Shown here: in pieces, positions 54,555 through 63,749 of the stretch
How the letters are laid out: every line of letters begins with the position of its first letter
Position numbering within the stretch: the first letter of the stretch is position 1
Assembly (NCBI GenBank): GCA_033584155.1
Contig: CP138355.1
Coordinates: 3,977,826 to 4,041,825 of the forward strand
Length of the DNA stretch: 64,000 nt
Direction: 5' to 3'
DNA from: Candidatus Electrothrix scaldis
GTDB taxonomy: Bacteria; Desulfobacterota; Desulfobulbia; Desulfobulbales; Desulfobulbaceae
Notes under the pieces: model-generated
Database searches by the model: none
Seen by the model: the letters and a program-made list of their open reading frames with translations, nothing else
Told to the model about the DNA's origin: nothing
Made by a program: the position numbers and the translations under genes

Positions 54555-57281
54555 ATGGTTATCGTTGATATCAAAGGATTGCTGCTGCATCTCAATCCCT
54601 TCTGTAGCAATGCTCTTCAGGCCGCAGCTGGCCTATCGGTCTCCCGAACCCATTACGAGGTGACCATTGAACATTTTCTCCTCAAAGTTCTTGATGAGCT
54701 CCATGCCGACTGGCCTCTCATTTTCGAACGGTTTGGCGTTGAATCCGGTCAGGTTCGTAAAAAACTCGACGAGGTCCTGGAAGATTACACCAGCGGCAAC
54801 TCAGGAAAACCAGTATTTTCTCCCATGCTTCTGGATCTTGTCCAGGAAGCATGGTTGATCGCCTCCATTGATCTCAGTGACCGGAAAATCCGTTCAGGAG
54901 CCCTCCTTCTCTCTCTCCTCGCCCGCCCTGCCTATTATGCGACTGGTCAGTACATGGACATCCTCCGAACTATCAACCGAGAAGAACTCCTCAAGGAATT
55001 TTGGGCCATCACCAAACCTTCCGTGGAGGCTGTCAGTCGAGAGGAACGTATCCAGCAAGAATCCAAGGAAAGCGCAACAGGGAAAGAAGGTTTTCTGGCT
55101 CGCTTTTGTCAGGATTTCACAGAGAACGCCCGTCAGGGAAAAATAGACCGCGTCTTTGGCCGTGACAAAGAAATCCGTTTAATGATTGATATTCTGGCAC
55201 GGAGACGGAAAAACAATCCTATTTGTGTCGGCGAGCCTGGGGTTGGCAAGACCGCTGTGGTGGAAGGCCTTGCCCTACGTATTGTAGAGGGCGATGTACC
55301 TGATGCGATCAAAGGCACTTCTTTACTGGTCCTGGATATGGGCCTTTTAGAAGCAGGTGCGGGGATGAAGGGCGAGTTTGAAAATCGCCTCAATGGAGTA
55401 ATCACAGAGATCAAACAATCAGCAACTCCCATTATCCTCTTTATTGATGAGGCACACACTTTAGTGGGAGCTGGAGGCTCGGCAGGGGGCGGTGATGCAG
55501 CCAATCTGCTCAAACCTGCTCTGGCTCGGGGAGAGTTGCGCACCGTTGCAGCAACAACCTGGACCGAATATAAAAAATATTTTGAAAAAGACCCTGCCCT
55601 GGCCCGTAGGTTCCAATTGGTCAAGCTGGATGAACCCAACACCGAAACTACTACGCTGATCCTGCGTGGCATCAAGGATAGTTACGAAAAGGCCCATAAG
55701 GTCATTGTCCGTGATGATGCTGTCCAAGCTGCCAGCGAACTTGCTGACCGGTATATCTCAGGGCGTTTTCTTCCTGATAAGGCAATAGATCTGCTGGATA
55801 CAGCCTGCGCACGGATCAGCATTAATCTGGCGACCAAGCCACCTTCTCTCGAAGATCTGGAGCGTTCCATCGCTGCCTTGAGACGGGAGCAGCAAGCGAT
55901 ATTACGAGATCAGGAAAACAATGTCCCGATAGATACAGAGCGTCTTGAAGAAATCAGCGAAGAAGTCAGTAAGCTGGACGGACAGCGGCAGGAATTGGAG
56001 GAACGCTGGTTACAGGAAAAAGAGGCGGCCAATCGCGTTGTTGACCTGCGAAATCAACTCTACGATGCCGTGCATCAGGAGCAGGCCGACACAGAAGAGA
56101 CAGAACAGACGGAGAAAGTTACAGAGGGTGAGTCCGAGGAAGCCTCGGAAGATATAGAGCAACTTGCCGATCCAGATACCCTGCGCCAACAACTTGCCGA
56201 GGCAGATGCAAATCTGACAGCACTGCAAGAGCAAGATCCTTTGATTCAAATTGAGGTCAATCCAGACATTGTGGCGCAAGTGGCTGCTGACTGGACAGGA
56301 ATTCCTCTGGGTAGGATGCTGCGTGATGAGGCAGAAAATATCATCAACTTTGAATCCATTATAGGGAAAAAGATTAAGGGGCAAGATCACGCGCTTTCTG
56401 CTATGGGAGAGGTCATTCGGGCGGCCAAGGCAGGTATCAACAATCCGCACCAACCCCAGGGTGTTTTCCTCTTTTCGGGTCCGTCTGGCGTAGGAAAAAC
56501 CGCTACAGCTCTGGCTCTTGCCGAGCAAATCTTTGGCAGCGAGAAAAGCGTAGTCACCATTAATATGAGCGAATTCCAGGAAAGCCATACAACCAGTCGC
56601 CTGATCGGTTCTCCTCCCGGTTATGTGGGATTCGGCGAGGGCGGGATGCTCACCGAAGCTGTACGAAAAATGCCCTACAGCGTTGTCCTGCTTGATGAGG
56701 TGGAAAAAGCGCATATTGATATTATGAACCTTTTTTACCAGGTCTTTGATAAGGGGATGCTCACCGATGGAGAAGGGAAAGAAATCAACTTCCGTAATAC
56801 GATCATCATTCTTACCTCCAATCTTGGGACAGATGTAATCCAGGAAATGACATCCGGGGAGGAGCGCCCACCGGTTGAAGCGGTCATGGGAGCGGTACGG
56901 CCCATGCTCTCCCAATATTTTAAGCCAGCCCTACTGGCCAGGACAACAGTGATTCCTTTCTTCAGCCTGGATCGGGATGCTATGGAAAATATCGTGGAGA
57001 TCAAGCTCCAAGGCTTGCGCGACACGCTCATGAACAACAACCGGATGAAACTCGACTGGACCGCAAAGGTGGTGCAGCAGATTGCAGCCCGCTGTACGGA
57101 AGTCGAAACAGGAGCACGAAATATTGAATATATCCTTAGTGGTAACGTACTCCCAAAACTGTCCAGAGAGATCCTTACCCAGATGAGCGGCGGCCAGCTC
57201 CCTGCCGGAGTTACGCTCGATGTTGATGAGCAGGGGGAGTTTACCATGCAGTTTCAGGATGTGCAGAATAATAAGAGCTGA
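54555..57281 (+). CDS. clpV: Type VI secretion ATPase ClpV/TssH
   Basis: 908 residues from ATG 54555 (SD AAGGAGAAG; frame open to 54468). It disassembles contracted TssB/TssC sheaths. N-terminal Clp-N domain (NPFCSNALQAAAGLSVSRTHYEVTIEH), first AAA+ domain with Walker A GEPGVGKT (about 226-233) and IILFIDEAH, coiled-coil M domain, second AAA+ with GPSGVGKT (about 642-649) and VVLLDEVEKAH. The NPFC/HYEVTIEH pattern is that of ClpV rather than ClpB. The M domain carries an acidic insertion (ETEQTEKVTEGESEEASEDIE). Confidence 0.92.
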   Translation: MVIVDIKGLLLHLNPFCSNALQAAAGLSVSRTHYEVTIEHFLLKVLDELHADWPLIFERFGVESGQVRKKLDEVLEDYTSGNSGKPVFSPMLLDLVQEAWLIASIDLSDRKIRSGALLLSLLARPAYYATGQYMDILRTINREELLKEFWAITKPSVEAVSREERIQQESKESATGKEGFLARFCQDFTENARQGKIDRVFGRDKEIRLMIDILARRRKNNPICVGEPGVGKTAVVEGLALRIVEGDVPDAIKGTSLLVLDMGLLEAGAGMKGEFENRLNGVITEIKQSATPIILFIDEAHTLVGAGGSAGGGDAANLLKPALARGELRTVAATTWTEYKKYFEKDPALARRFQLVKLDEPNTETTTLILRGIKDSYEKAHKVIVRDDAVQAASELADRYISGRFLPDKAIDLLDTACARISINLATKPPSLEDLERSIAALRREQQAILRDQENNVPIDTERLEEISEEVSKLDGQRQELEERWLQEKEAANRVVDLRNQLYDAVHQEQADTEETEQTEKVTEGESEEASEDIEQLADPDTLRQQLAEADANLTALQEQDPLIQIEVNPDIVAQVAADWTGIPLGRMLRDEAENIINFESIIGKKIKGQDHALSAMGEVIRAAKAGINNPHQPQGVFLFSGPSGVGKTATALALAEQIFGSEKSVVTINMSEFQESHTTSRLIGSPPGYVGFGEGGMLTEAVRKMPYSVVLLDEVEKAHIDIMNLFYQVFDKGMLTDGEGKEINFRNTIIILTSNLGTDVIQEMTSGEERPPVEAVMGAVRPMLSQYFKPALLARTTVIPFFSLDRDAMENIVEIKLQGLRDTLMNNNRMKLDWTAKVVQQIAARCTEVETGARNIEYILSGNVLPKLSREILTQMSGGQLPAGVTLDVDEQGEFTMQFQDVQNNKS

Positions 57282-57378
57282 TGCGCAGGCGGATTATACA
57301 GATGCAGAATGCCTCCCGATGTTATTAAAATATAAACATTCTCGGCCTGCTTTAATTCTATATAACAGGTGAAGTTAT

Positions 57379-58272
57379 ATGAGTAATGAGAAAAAAAAGA
57401 TTGATATTTTATGGCAAGTAATTGGTCTCATTATAGCCTTGGCTGGTATAGCAATAACGGTATTTGTTACCTATGATCTTCAGACTTCAGAACTAACAGT
57501 TCAAGAAGAATCATATTATAATCCAATCAGTTTTGCCGAATCAGCTACTTCTGATATTCAATTAGTTATCAATGGAGTCCCCACAACATCTATGAATATC
57601 TATTCTTTTTTAATTTCAAATACAGGGAAAAACCCTATTCTGCCTAAAGATTATATAAAACCTCTTCAAATATCTGTATCTCCCCCATGGGAGTTGCTAT
57701 CTGTTGAAAATGATATTTCAAGCTCTAATATAGAACCAAAATGGAAAAGAATATCTAAAGATACATATCAGCTTGAGCCGCTCCTGCTTAATCCTAGCGA
57801 TCAATTTAAATTGTTACTTTTTGTAAATTATTCGAAAAAAAAAGGTGTAATATCAGATAAAAATAAACGTCCTGATGTTATATGGAATGCAAGAATAGTG
57901 AATATTAACTCAATAAAGCTGCATAATTTTACAGATGAAAGAAAGAGGTCAGGGTTAGGAAAATTCTATCTGTCTGCTTATCATAATGGATGGGAGCTAT
58001 ATTTATTTTTATTATCTTCCACCGTAATGTATATACTCGCTCTATCTATCGTAAATTTTTCCAGACTAAACAATGGCTTTACTATCTATCAAATTTTATA
58101 TGTCGTCTTTATTGTTACCCTGTCATACAGTGCGGCAGATGCAATATTTGATATTGCCAGATATGGCATCGATAAGCGAGGAATTGGTGGTTATTCTATG
58201 ATTGGAGCATATTTAATATTGGCATTATATTTATCTTGGTCTGCGGTGACATATAAATCAAATCGAAAATAA
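57379..58272 (+). CDS. AT-rich multi-pass membrane protein
   Basis: A 297-residue protein with one N-terminal helix (VIGLIIALAGIAITVFVTY), an extracytoplasmic domain of about 170 residues and four C-terminal helices. No family recognised. Its base composition is far more AT-rich than clpV and the DUF2169 gene on either side, suggesting insertion into the secretion locus. An immunity or accessory role is possible by position only. Confidence 0.6.
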   Translation: MSNEKKKIDILWQVIGLIIALAGIAITVFVTYDLQTSELTVQEESYYNPISFAESATSDIQLVINGVPTTSMNIYSFLISNTGKNPILPKDYIKPLQISVSPPWELLSVENDISSSNIEPKWKRISKDTYQLEPLLLNPSDQFKLLLFVNYSKKKGVISDKNKRPDVIWNARIVNINSIKLHNFTDERKRSGLGKFYLSAYHNGWELYLFLLSSTVMYILALSIVNFSRLNNGFTIYQILYVVFIVTLSYSAADAIFDIARYGIDKRGIGGYSMIGAYLILALYLSWSAVTYKSNRK

Positions 58273-58352
58273 CAGTAGATACTCTATGCAAAAGATCGTA
58301 TCGAAAATGTGTATTTTATGACGGTGAATACTTTACCTGTGGAGGTATAGAG

Positions 58353-60923
58353 GTGAAGCAGCCGATTTTTTTCCTTCGCAAACCCGAGACTCTGTCACTC
58401 CTGTACCACCTGGACGAGGAGAGCAGGGACAGGGAAAACCAGCAGCTGACCGTAACCATGCTGGCCGGATTCCGTCTTGATCCGAAGCCGGAGCTGCTGG
58501 AGGAAGGCGATTTTTGGCAGCCGGTCAAGGAACTGGATGCTGTCCCCTTTGATCTGGGGATGCCCAAACCGGCAGGGGAATTTCTGGTGGCCGGAACATG
58601 CCACGCGCCTGACAATCAATCGACGCTGGCCTGTCCGGTCAGGGCCAAGGTCGGGAGCGTGGCAAAAAATCTGCTCGTGTTCGGTGACCGGTGGTGGATC
58701 AGCAATAACAAAGTGACCTTCCCGGTTCCGTTCAAAAGCATGGACTTGAGCTGGGAACGATCATTCGGCGGCGCCCCGGAATATGACAATCCCCTTGGCC
58801 GAGGACTGCATCCCGTTCTTTGCCTGGATGGCAAAGAAAGAAAGCCCTTGCCTAATATCCAGCATCCTGACAGGGTGCTTGCTTCCCCTTTTGAACAGCA
58901 ATACCCGGTGGGATTCGGCCCAGAAGGACTGGACTGGCCCTCCCGCCGTGCTCTGACTGGTAGCCTCAATGATACCTGGCTTGCCCAGCGCTGGCCGAAA
59001 CCGCCTCAAAATGCATCTCCCCTGCTCTCTCATCTGGCCCCCCAGGATCAACATTTTTCCGATTTTCTCCAGGGCGATGAATCCATACGCCTGCATAATA
59101 TGCACCCTGAACGCTCACTCATTGAATCGCAGCTTCCCGGTCGTCGCTGCCGCTGTTTTCTCGGGAACCGGTCTGCTGACCAAACATTTCTAGAAATGCA
59201 ATGCAATCTGGATACGCTCTGGCTCTTTCCACAGCATGATACTGGTATTCTCATCTGGCGAGCAGGATTGGCTGAATTACCAGAATGGGACACTGAAGAA
59301 TACTATCTCGCAGCCAGCTTGGAACCAATGGCAGAACCACCCGAAGAGGCGGCGAGCTGTTATCGTGCCATCATCCCCTTAACCTCATTAGCAGAATCCA
59401 AGGCCAGTGAACCGGAATCTGATTCCTTGTCAGAATCTGATGAAAAAATAACAGCAAAATCTGAAAAAAAAGATGCTGCACCGCAAGTTGATCCTGTTGC
59501 CGCTGCCATTGCCGAGAAAACAGCGGCAGCCAAGGCCAAACTGACACCACTCCTGGCATCCTTTGGGATTTCGGCAGATGAACTGCTGGGACAATCTGCA
59601 GTAGCGCAGACTGGTCAGGGAGCGCAATCCTTAACCCCAGCCCATCTTGCCCAACGTTCAGCTCATCTGCACAAAGAGCTGGATAAAATGCTTCTGAGGA
59701 CCGGACTGACCTCAAAGGACATTCAGCTGGATGACGTAGCACAGGTCGCAAAGCCAAAAAAAAAGGCAGATGCAGCCCGTATTGCTACAGCCATTGCCGC
59801 TATGAAATCTTTCGGTATTGAGGACGAGGCCCTCTTTGCCGAGATGCGGGCCCTTGAGCAGCAGGCGGAACAGGTCAAAACAGCTGAACAAAAAAAACGC
59901 CCGGACAGGACAGGGAGTCATCTCCCCTGCACAGCCGTCATGACCAGAGATGAGGTCATAGATGCTTATACTCGCGGAGAGTCGCTGGCTGGCATGAACC
60001 TCAGCGGCCTAGACCTTTCTGGTCTGGTGCTTGATCAAGCTGATTTTCGCGGAGCAGTACTTGAAGGGGTCAACTTCACTCAGACCTCTTTGCAAGGAGC
60101 TGACTGTCGTGAAGCCTTACTCAATAACGCAGACTGTACGCATGCAATACTGACAAACTGCAATTTACAAAACTGCGTTGCAACGAAGATGCTGGCTGTC
60201 GGGGCTAATTTTTCCGGGGCCGATCTGAGCAAATCACGCTTTGATACAAGTGATTTCAGCCGAGCCCGCCTGACAAAGGTGAAGGCAAGCCGAGCCAAGT
60301 TTGCTGCCTGCATGCTCACAGAGGTTGATGCCCGCAATGCCGATATGGAACGAGCTGTTTTTAAAGGGGCAGATCTCACTGCAATACATTGTACTGGTAC
60401 TAATCTCCACCGAACGAATTTCAACCGAGCCCTGCTGGACAGAGCGAATTTCTCTGACAGCAACTTAGAAGGGGCCTGGTTTGCAGAAGCCGAAGGAGAT
60501 GAGACGCTCTTCTGTCGAGCCAAATTAAGTCGGTCCAAATGTAATAGTACCACTCTGTCAAACGCAGATTTTAGCGAGGCGGAAATGGTACAACTTGCCT
60601 GGAGTGAGTCCATCTTTTTGGATGCCATTATGCGGCACGGAATACTTGATCAAGCCATGCTGGCACAATGTGATTTTCGCCGGGCAGATTTCAGCCGCAC
60701 CTCCCTGAAGCAGGCCAATCTGATGTACAGTGACCTACGCCAGAGTTCGCTCTATAAAAGCAACGCCTTCAAGGCCCGCTTCCGTCACACCCATTTGGAA
60801 GAAAGTAATTGCTGTGATGCCAACTTCTATGGAGCAGACCTGTACAAGGCCTCTCTCCAAAAAACGCTGCTGGATGGAACCAACCTTGATGCCACTCTGT
60901 TTGCCGTACAATTTCCCATATGA
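58353..60923 (+). CDS. DUF2169 and pentapeptide-repeat protein of the T6SS locus
   Basis: An 856-residue protein starting at GTG 58353 (SD GGAGG). The first ~350 residues match DUF2169 (PVPFKSMDLSWERSFGG, EYDNPLGRG, NIQHPDRVLASPFEQQYPVGFGP), a family tied to VgrG/PAAR effector loading. A charged linker follows, then from about residue 540 an array of A(D/N)LxX pentapeptides forming a quadrilateral beta-helix. Together this suggests an adaptor for an effector or spike; the next gene overlaps by 4 bp. Confidence 0.85.
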   Translation: MKQPIFFLRKPETLSLLYHLDEESRDRENQQLTVTMLAGFRLDPKPELLEEGDFWQPVKELDAVPFDLGMPKPAGEFLVAGTCHAPDNQSTLACPVRAKVGSVAKNLLVFGDRWWISNNKVTFPVPFKSMDLSWERSFGGAPEYDNPLGRGLHPVLCLDGKERKPLPNIQHPDRVLASPFEQQYPVGFGPEGLDWPSRRALTGSLNDTWLAQRWPKPPQNASPLLSHLAPQDQHFSDFLQGDESIRLHNMHPERSLIESQLPGRRCRCFLGNRSADQTFLEMQCNLDTLWLFPQHDTGILIWRAGLAELPEWDTEEYYLAASLEPMAEPPEEAASCYRAIIPLTSLAESKASEPESDSLSESDEKITAKSEKKDAAPQVDPVAAAIAEKTAAAKAKLTPLLASFGISADELLGQSAVAQTGQGAQSLTPAHLAQRSAHLHKELDKMLLRTGLTSKDIQLDDVAQVAKPKKKADAARIATAIAAMKSFGIEDEALFAEMRALEQQAEQVKTAEQKKRPDRTGSHLPCTAVMTRDEVIDAYTRGESLAGMNLSGLDLSGLVLDQADFRGAVLEGVNFTQTSLQGADCREALLNNADCTHAILTNCNLQNCVATKMLAVGANFSGADLSKSRFDTSDFSRARLTKVKASRAKFAACMLTEVDARNADMERAVFKGADLTAIHCTGTNLHRTNFNRALLDRANFSDSNLEGAWFAEAEGDETLFCRAKLSRSKCNSTTLSNADFSEAEMVQLAWSESIFLDAIMRHGILDQAMLAQCDFRRADFSRTSLKQANLMYSDLRQSSLYKSNAFKARFRHTHLEESNCCDANFYGADLYKASLQKTLLDGTNLDATLFAVQFPI

Positions 60924-61969
60924 CCCGTAAAGAACTCACAGCACTCATCCGAGCAGGTCGCCCTGTCACCGGCCTTCACATACAGAATCTCGATCTGTCA
61001 ACCATGAATATGGCCGGGGCGGTCTTTGAACAGGTCCATTTTAACAAGGTCAATCTGCAAGGGGCTAATCTGCGCCATAGCGTATGGAGGGAGAGCTCAC
61101 TGACTCAGTCTGATCTCCAGAGAGCGAACTGCTCCCACATGCGAGCTGAACAGCTTAATCTTACAGGCAGTAATCTCACTCGAATCAATGCAACCAAGGC
61201 CGTGTGGCATGGCTGTGACCTGACAAATGTCATTTTGGATGAGGCAAACTGTGCGTTCCTGGACGCGAGAGGTTCCACAATGATTGGTACCAGCCTCTGG
61301 CAGACCCAGCTGCCTCGCAGTGATCTGCGCAAGGTCGTTCTTCAAAAAGGAGTCCTGAGCGGTACGAATCTGGAGCGGGCTGATTTGAGCGGTATTGACC
61401 TGTCCGGCCAGTCTTTGGAACAGGTGAACTGCTGCAAAGCCTTTTTCTCCAAGGCAACCCTGCGGGGGACACGATTCCGTGATTGCCAATTATCCTCCTG
61501 TTTCTTTGACGAGGCTGATTTAGCAGGAGCAATCTTGAGCAACTGTGTTCTTCACGGAGCCCAATGTGGCAAGGCCAATTTGAGCTCTGCCGATCTGAGG
61601 GGAATACAAGCCGAAGCTGCTCGATTTGAGGAGGCAAACTGCATGCAAACCTGTTTCGAGAACGCCAACTTGAGCAAGGCATTCTTCACCCATACCCGTT
61701 TGCATAAGGCACAATTCCTTCAGGCGGATTTGACCAAGGCAATGCTCACCCACGCGCACTGCCTGGGCACCTCTTTTGCTGGAGCAAGGTTGGATTTTGC
61801 TGATCTGTCCCATGCCGATCTCACTGGTGCGGATCTCAGGAAAGCTCGTCTCCATTTTTGCCAGCTGCACAGAATCCAGGCAATGGGGGCCCACTGGAAT
61901 GAAGCGCAGCTGGAGACCGCCTTACCCACAGATAAACAGTTACAGGCCGCCGAAGACTGGCATTGTTAA
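60920..61969 (+). CDS. Pentapeptide-repeat protein
   Basis: A 349-residue protein that is almost wholly pentapeptide repeats (for example QGANLRHS, RADLSGIDLSGQSLEQ, KANLSSADLRG), predicted to form a right-handed beta-helix. It starts within the stop codon of the DUF2169 gene (ATGA), so the two are translationally coupled and may build one structure. No catalytic domain is seen. Confidence 0.85.
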   Translation: MTRKELTALIRAGRPVTGLHIQNLDLSTMNMAGAVFEQVHFNKVNLQGANLRHSVWRESSLTQSDLQRANCSHMRAEQLNLTGSNLTRINATKAVWHGCDLTNVILDEANCAFLDARGSTMIGTSLWQTQLPRSDLRKVVLQKGVLSGTNLERADLSGIDLSGQSLEQVNCCKAFFSKATLRGTRFRDCQLSSCFFDEADLAGAILSNCVLHGAQCGKANLSSADLRGIQAEAARFEEANCMQTCFENANLSKAFFTHTRLHKAQFLQADLTKAMLTHAHCLGTSFAGARLDFADLSHADLTGADLRKARLHFCQLHRIQAMGAHWNEAQLETALPTDKQLQAAEDWHC

Positions 61970-61999
61970 CCATTCACTCAGCCAATACAACGTAAGAAC

Positions 62000-62620
62000 A
62001 TGACACTTCCGCAGCAACAACAGACATACGATGAAATGTTTTTTACTACCGGCAAGGTGCAGCAAATGCTGGACAGACATTATGTTATTAACGCCGGACA
62101 ACGCCAAATACAGGCCCTGCAAGCAACAGGTTGTCTACTGGTACCGGAGCCTGGTGATACCGTGCTGCTGACTGAAGGGAATGAGGAAAAGGCATACATT
62201 ATTTCTGTGCTGAACCGTTCTGCAAAACCAGCCCGTATTACCCTGCCTGAAAATAGCGTCATTGCGGCCCAGGGAGGAGACCTGACACTGTACGCTGATA
62301 AACAGATCAGCCTCAAATCTCAAGAGATGCATCTGCAAGCAGACAGAGGCGTTGCGGAAATTCATGACACTCAATTTACGGGGGATACAGTAGACATATC
62401 TGTTTCCCGACTTCGAGCTATTTGGAGTACTATGGAAACCAGAGCTGAACGGATTTTTCAACGGGTCACCCGTCTTTATCGTCGGATCAAGACAGAGGAC
62501 AGTCGTTTAGAAGAGCTGCATTGCAGCGTGGAGAATACCTGTCGTATTGAAGCCAGAGACATCAGCATTGAGGCTGATGAGCGTCTGCGACTGGATGGCG
62601 AGCGAGTGGAAATCGGTTAA
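62000..62620 (+). CDS. DUF3540 protein 1
   Basis: A 206-residue protein resembling DUF3540 found next to VgrG, DUF2169 and DUF4150 genes. Features are a GYxV-like N-terminus with LVPEPGDTVLLT, a gp5/VgrG-like beta stretch (LTLYADKQISLKSQEMHLQADRG) and a helical RAERIFQRVTRLYRRIKTEDSR segment. Probably part of, or a chaperone for, the T6SS spike. It starts 30 bp after the pentapeptide gene. Confidence 0.75.
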   Translation: MTLPQQQQTYDEMFFTTGKVQQMLDRHYVINAGQRQIQALQATGCLLVPEPGDTVLLTEGNEEKAYIISVLNRSAKPARITLPENSVIAAQGGDLTLYADKQISLKSQEMHLQADRGVAEIHDTQFTGDTVDISVSRLRAIWSTMETRAERIFQRVTRLYRRIKTEDSRLEELHCSVENTCRIEARDISIEADERLRLDGERVEIG

Positions 62621-62646
62621 CGACACAAACTGAGGAGAAAAAAAGC

Positions 62647-63051
62647 ATGTTCATCAATACCCTTGAAGGCGGCAAATGCACAGGCTTCCCGGATGTCTGC
62701 AAAACACCGGGGCCGGGTAGCGTTCTGCCAGTCCCCTATGTCAACACAGCAGAATGTTGTCTTGCCACGTCTGGCTCGTTTTCTTCCAAGGTTTTTGTCA
62801 ACGGGAGCAATGCCCTCCACCTCAACTCAACGCTTGCCCAGAGTGATGGCAATGAAGCTGGCGTTGCAGGCGGAGTAGCTTCCGGTGTTTTTCGAGGCCC
62901 GGCAAGCTTTCTTTCGGGCAGCAAGGTGGTTCTCATTGAAGGCGCACCAGCGGTGAGCCTCGGCAGCAGCACAGGTCAAAACGGAACATCACCAAACTGC
63001 ACAGGCACTTGTACAGTGCCGAGTCAGGAAAAAGTTCTGCTCCGTCGCTAA
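62647..63051 (+). CDS. DUF4150 PAAR-like spike-tip protein
   Basis: A 134-residue protein with the DUF4150/PAAR-like pattern: FPDVCKTPGP, PVPYVNTAE, a run of glycine-rich beta segments and C-terminal cysteines (NCTGTCTVP). PAAR-like proteins cap the VgrG trimer and carry effectors. This one has no toxin domain fused, so any cargo would be separate. It lies between the two DUF3540 paralogues. Confidence 0.85.
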   Translation: MFINTLEGGKCTGFPDVCKTPGPGSVLPVPYVNTAECCLATSGSFSSKVFVNGSNALHLNSTLAQSDGNEAGVAGGVASGVFRGPASFLSGSKVVLIEGAPAVSLGSSTGQNGTSPNCTGTCTVPSQEKVLLRR

Positions 63052-63075
63052 GCTCCAGGATAAGCAACCTCAAAA

Positions 63076-63702
63076 ATGAAGACTGCTTCTCCTCTTTACG
63101 AGAAAAAAAGTGATATCCGTTTAAGTCGTGCCTCGGTGCAGCGTATCACCGGAACCACCTATTTTGTGTCCGATACCTTCCGCCTCATACGAGCTGAACG
63201 CGCCCCAAGCTGCTTGCTTCAGCCAGAGCAAAATGATCTGGTGCTGATTTCGGAAGATACTTTTGGTAACGTTAATATATTGACCATCCTGGAAAGAGAG
63301 GAAAAAAAAGCAGCAATGCTCTCAGTGGCTGGAGATCTTTCGATCACAGCCCCCCAAAAGCTGTCCCTTCAGGGAGGCCAGGGAATCAATATGCTGACGA
63401 AAAAAATCTCCCTGACAGCAGACCAGGGAAAAATAAAGCTCAATGAGCTTGCCTTTGCAGGTGAACTGTTCACAGCCTGCGGCAGACAGCTCCACTCCCT
63501 TTATCAGCATGTGGAAATTCATGCAAAGGGGATCATAGAGCGAGCGAACCGACTTTATCGTCGAATCAAAAACGAGGATTCCCGGCTTGGTCGAATGCAA
63601 TGCCGGGTACAAGAAGACTATAACGTCCAAGCCAAAGACGGCTTTTTTGATGCAGACAACCTGATGGATCTGAAAGGCAAGAAGAAAATAGAGCTGGGTT
63701 AA
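63076..63702 (+). CDS. DUF3540 protein 2
   Basis: A 208-residue paralogue of the protein at 62.0 kb, with the same order: LLQPEQNDLVLIS, a beta stretch (SLQGGQGINMLTKKISLTADQG) and RANRLYRRIKNEDSRLGRM. The two flank the PAAR-like gene and are diverged, so the duplication is not recent. It starts 25 bp after the PAAR-like stop. Confidence 0.75.
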   Translation: MKTASPLYEKKSDIRLSRASVQRITGTTYFVSDTFRLIRAERAPSCLLQPEQNDLVLISEDTFGNVNILTILEREEKKAAMLSVAGDLSITAPQKLSLQGGQGINMLTKKISLTADQGKIKLNELAFAGELFTACGRQLHSLYQHVEIHAKGIIERANRLYRRIKNEDSRLGRMQCRVQEDYNVQAKDGFFDADNLMDLKGKKKIELG

Positions 63703-63749
63703 CACCTGATCAGCCTGATACAACCTGAATTTACGATAACACGATAGTT

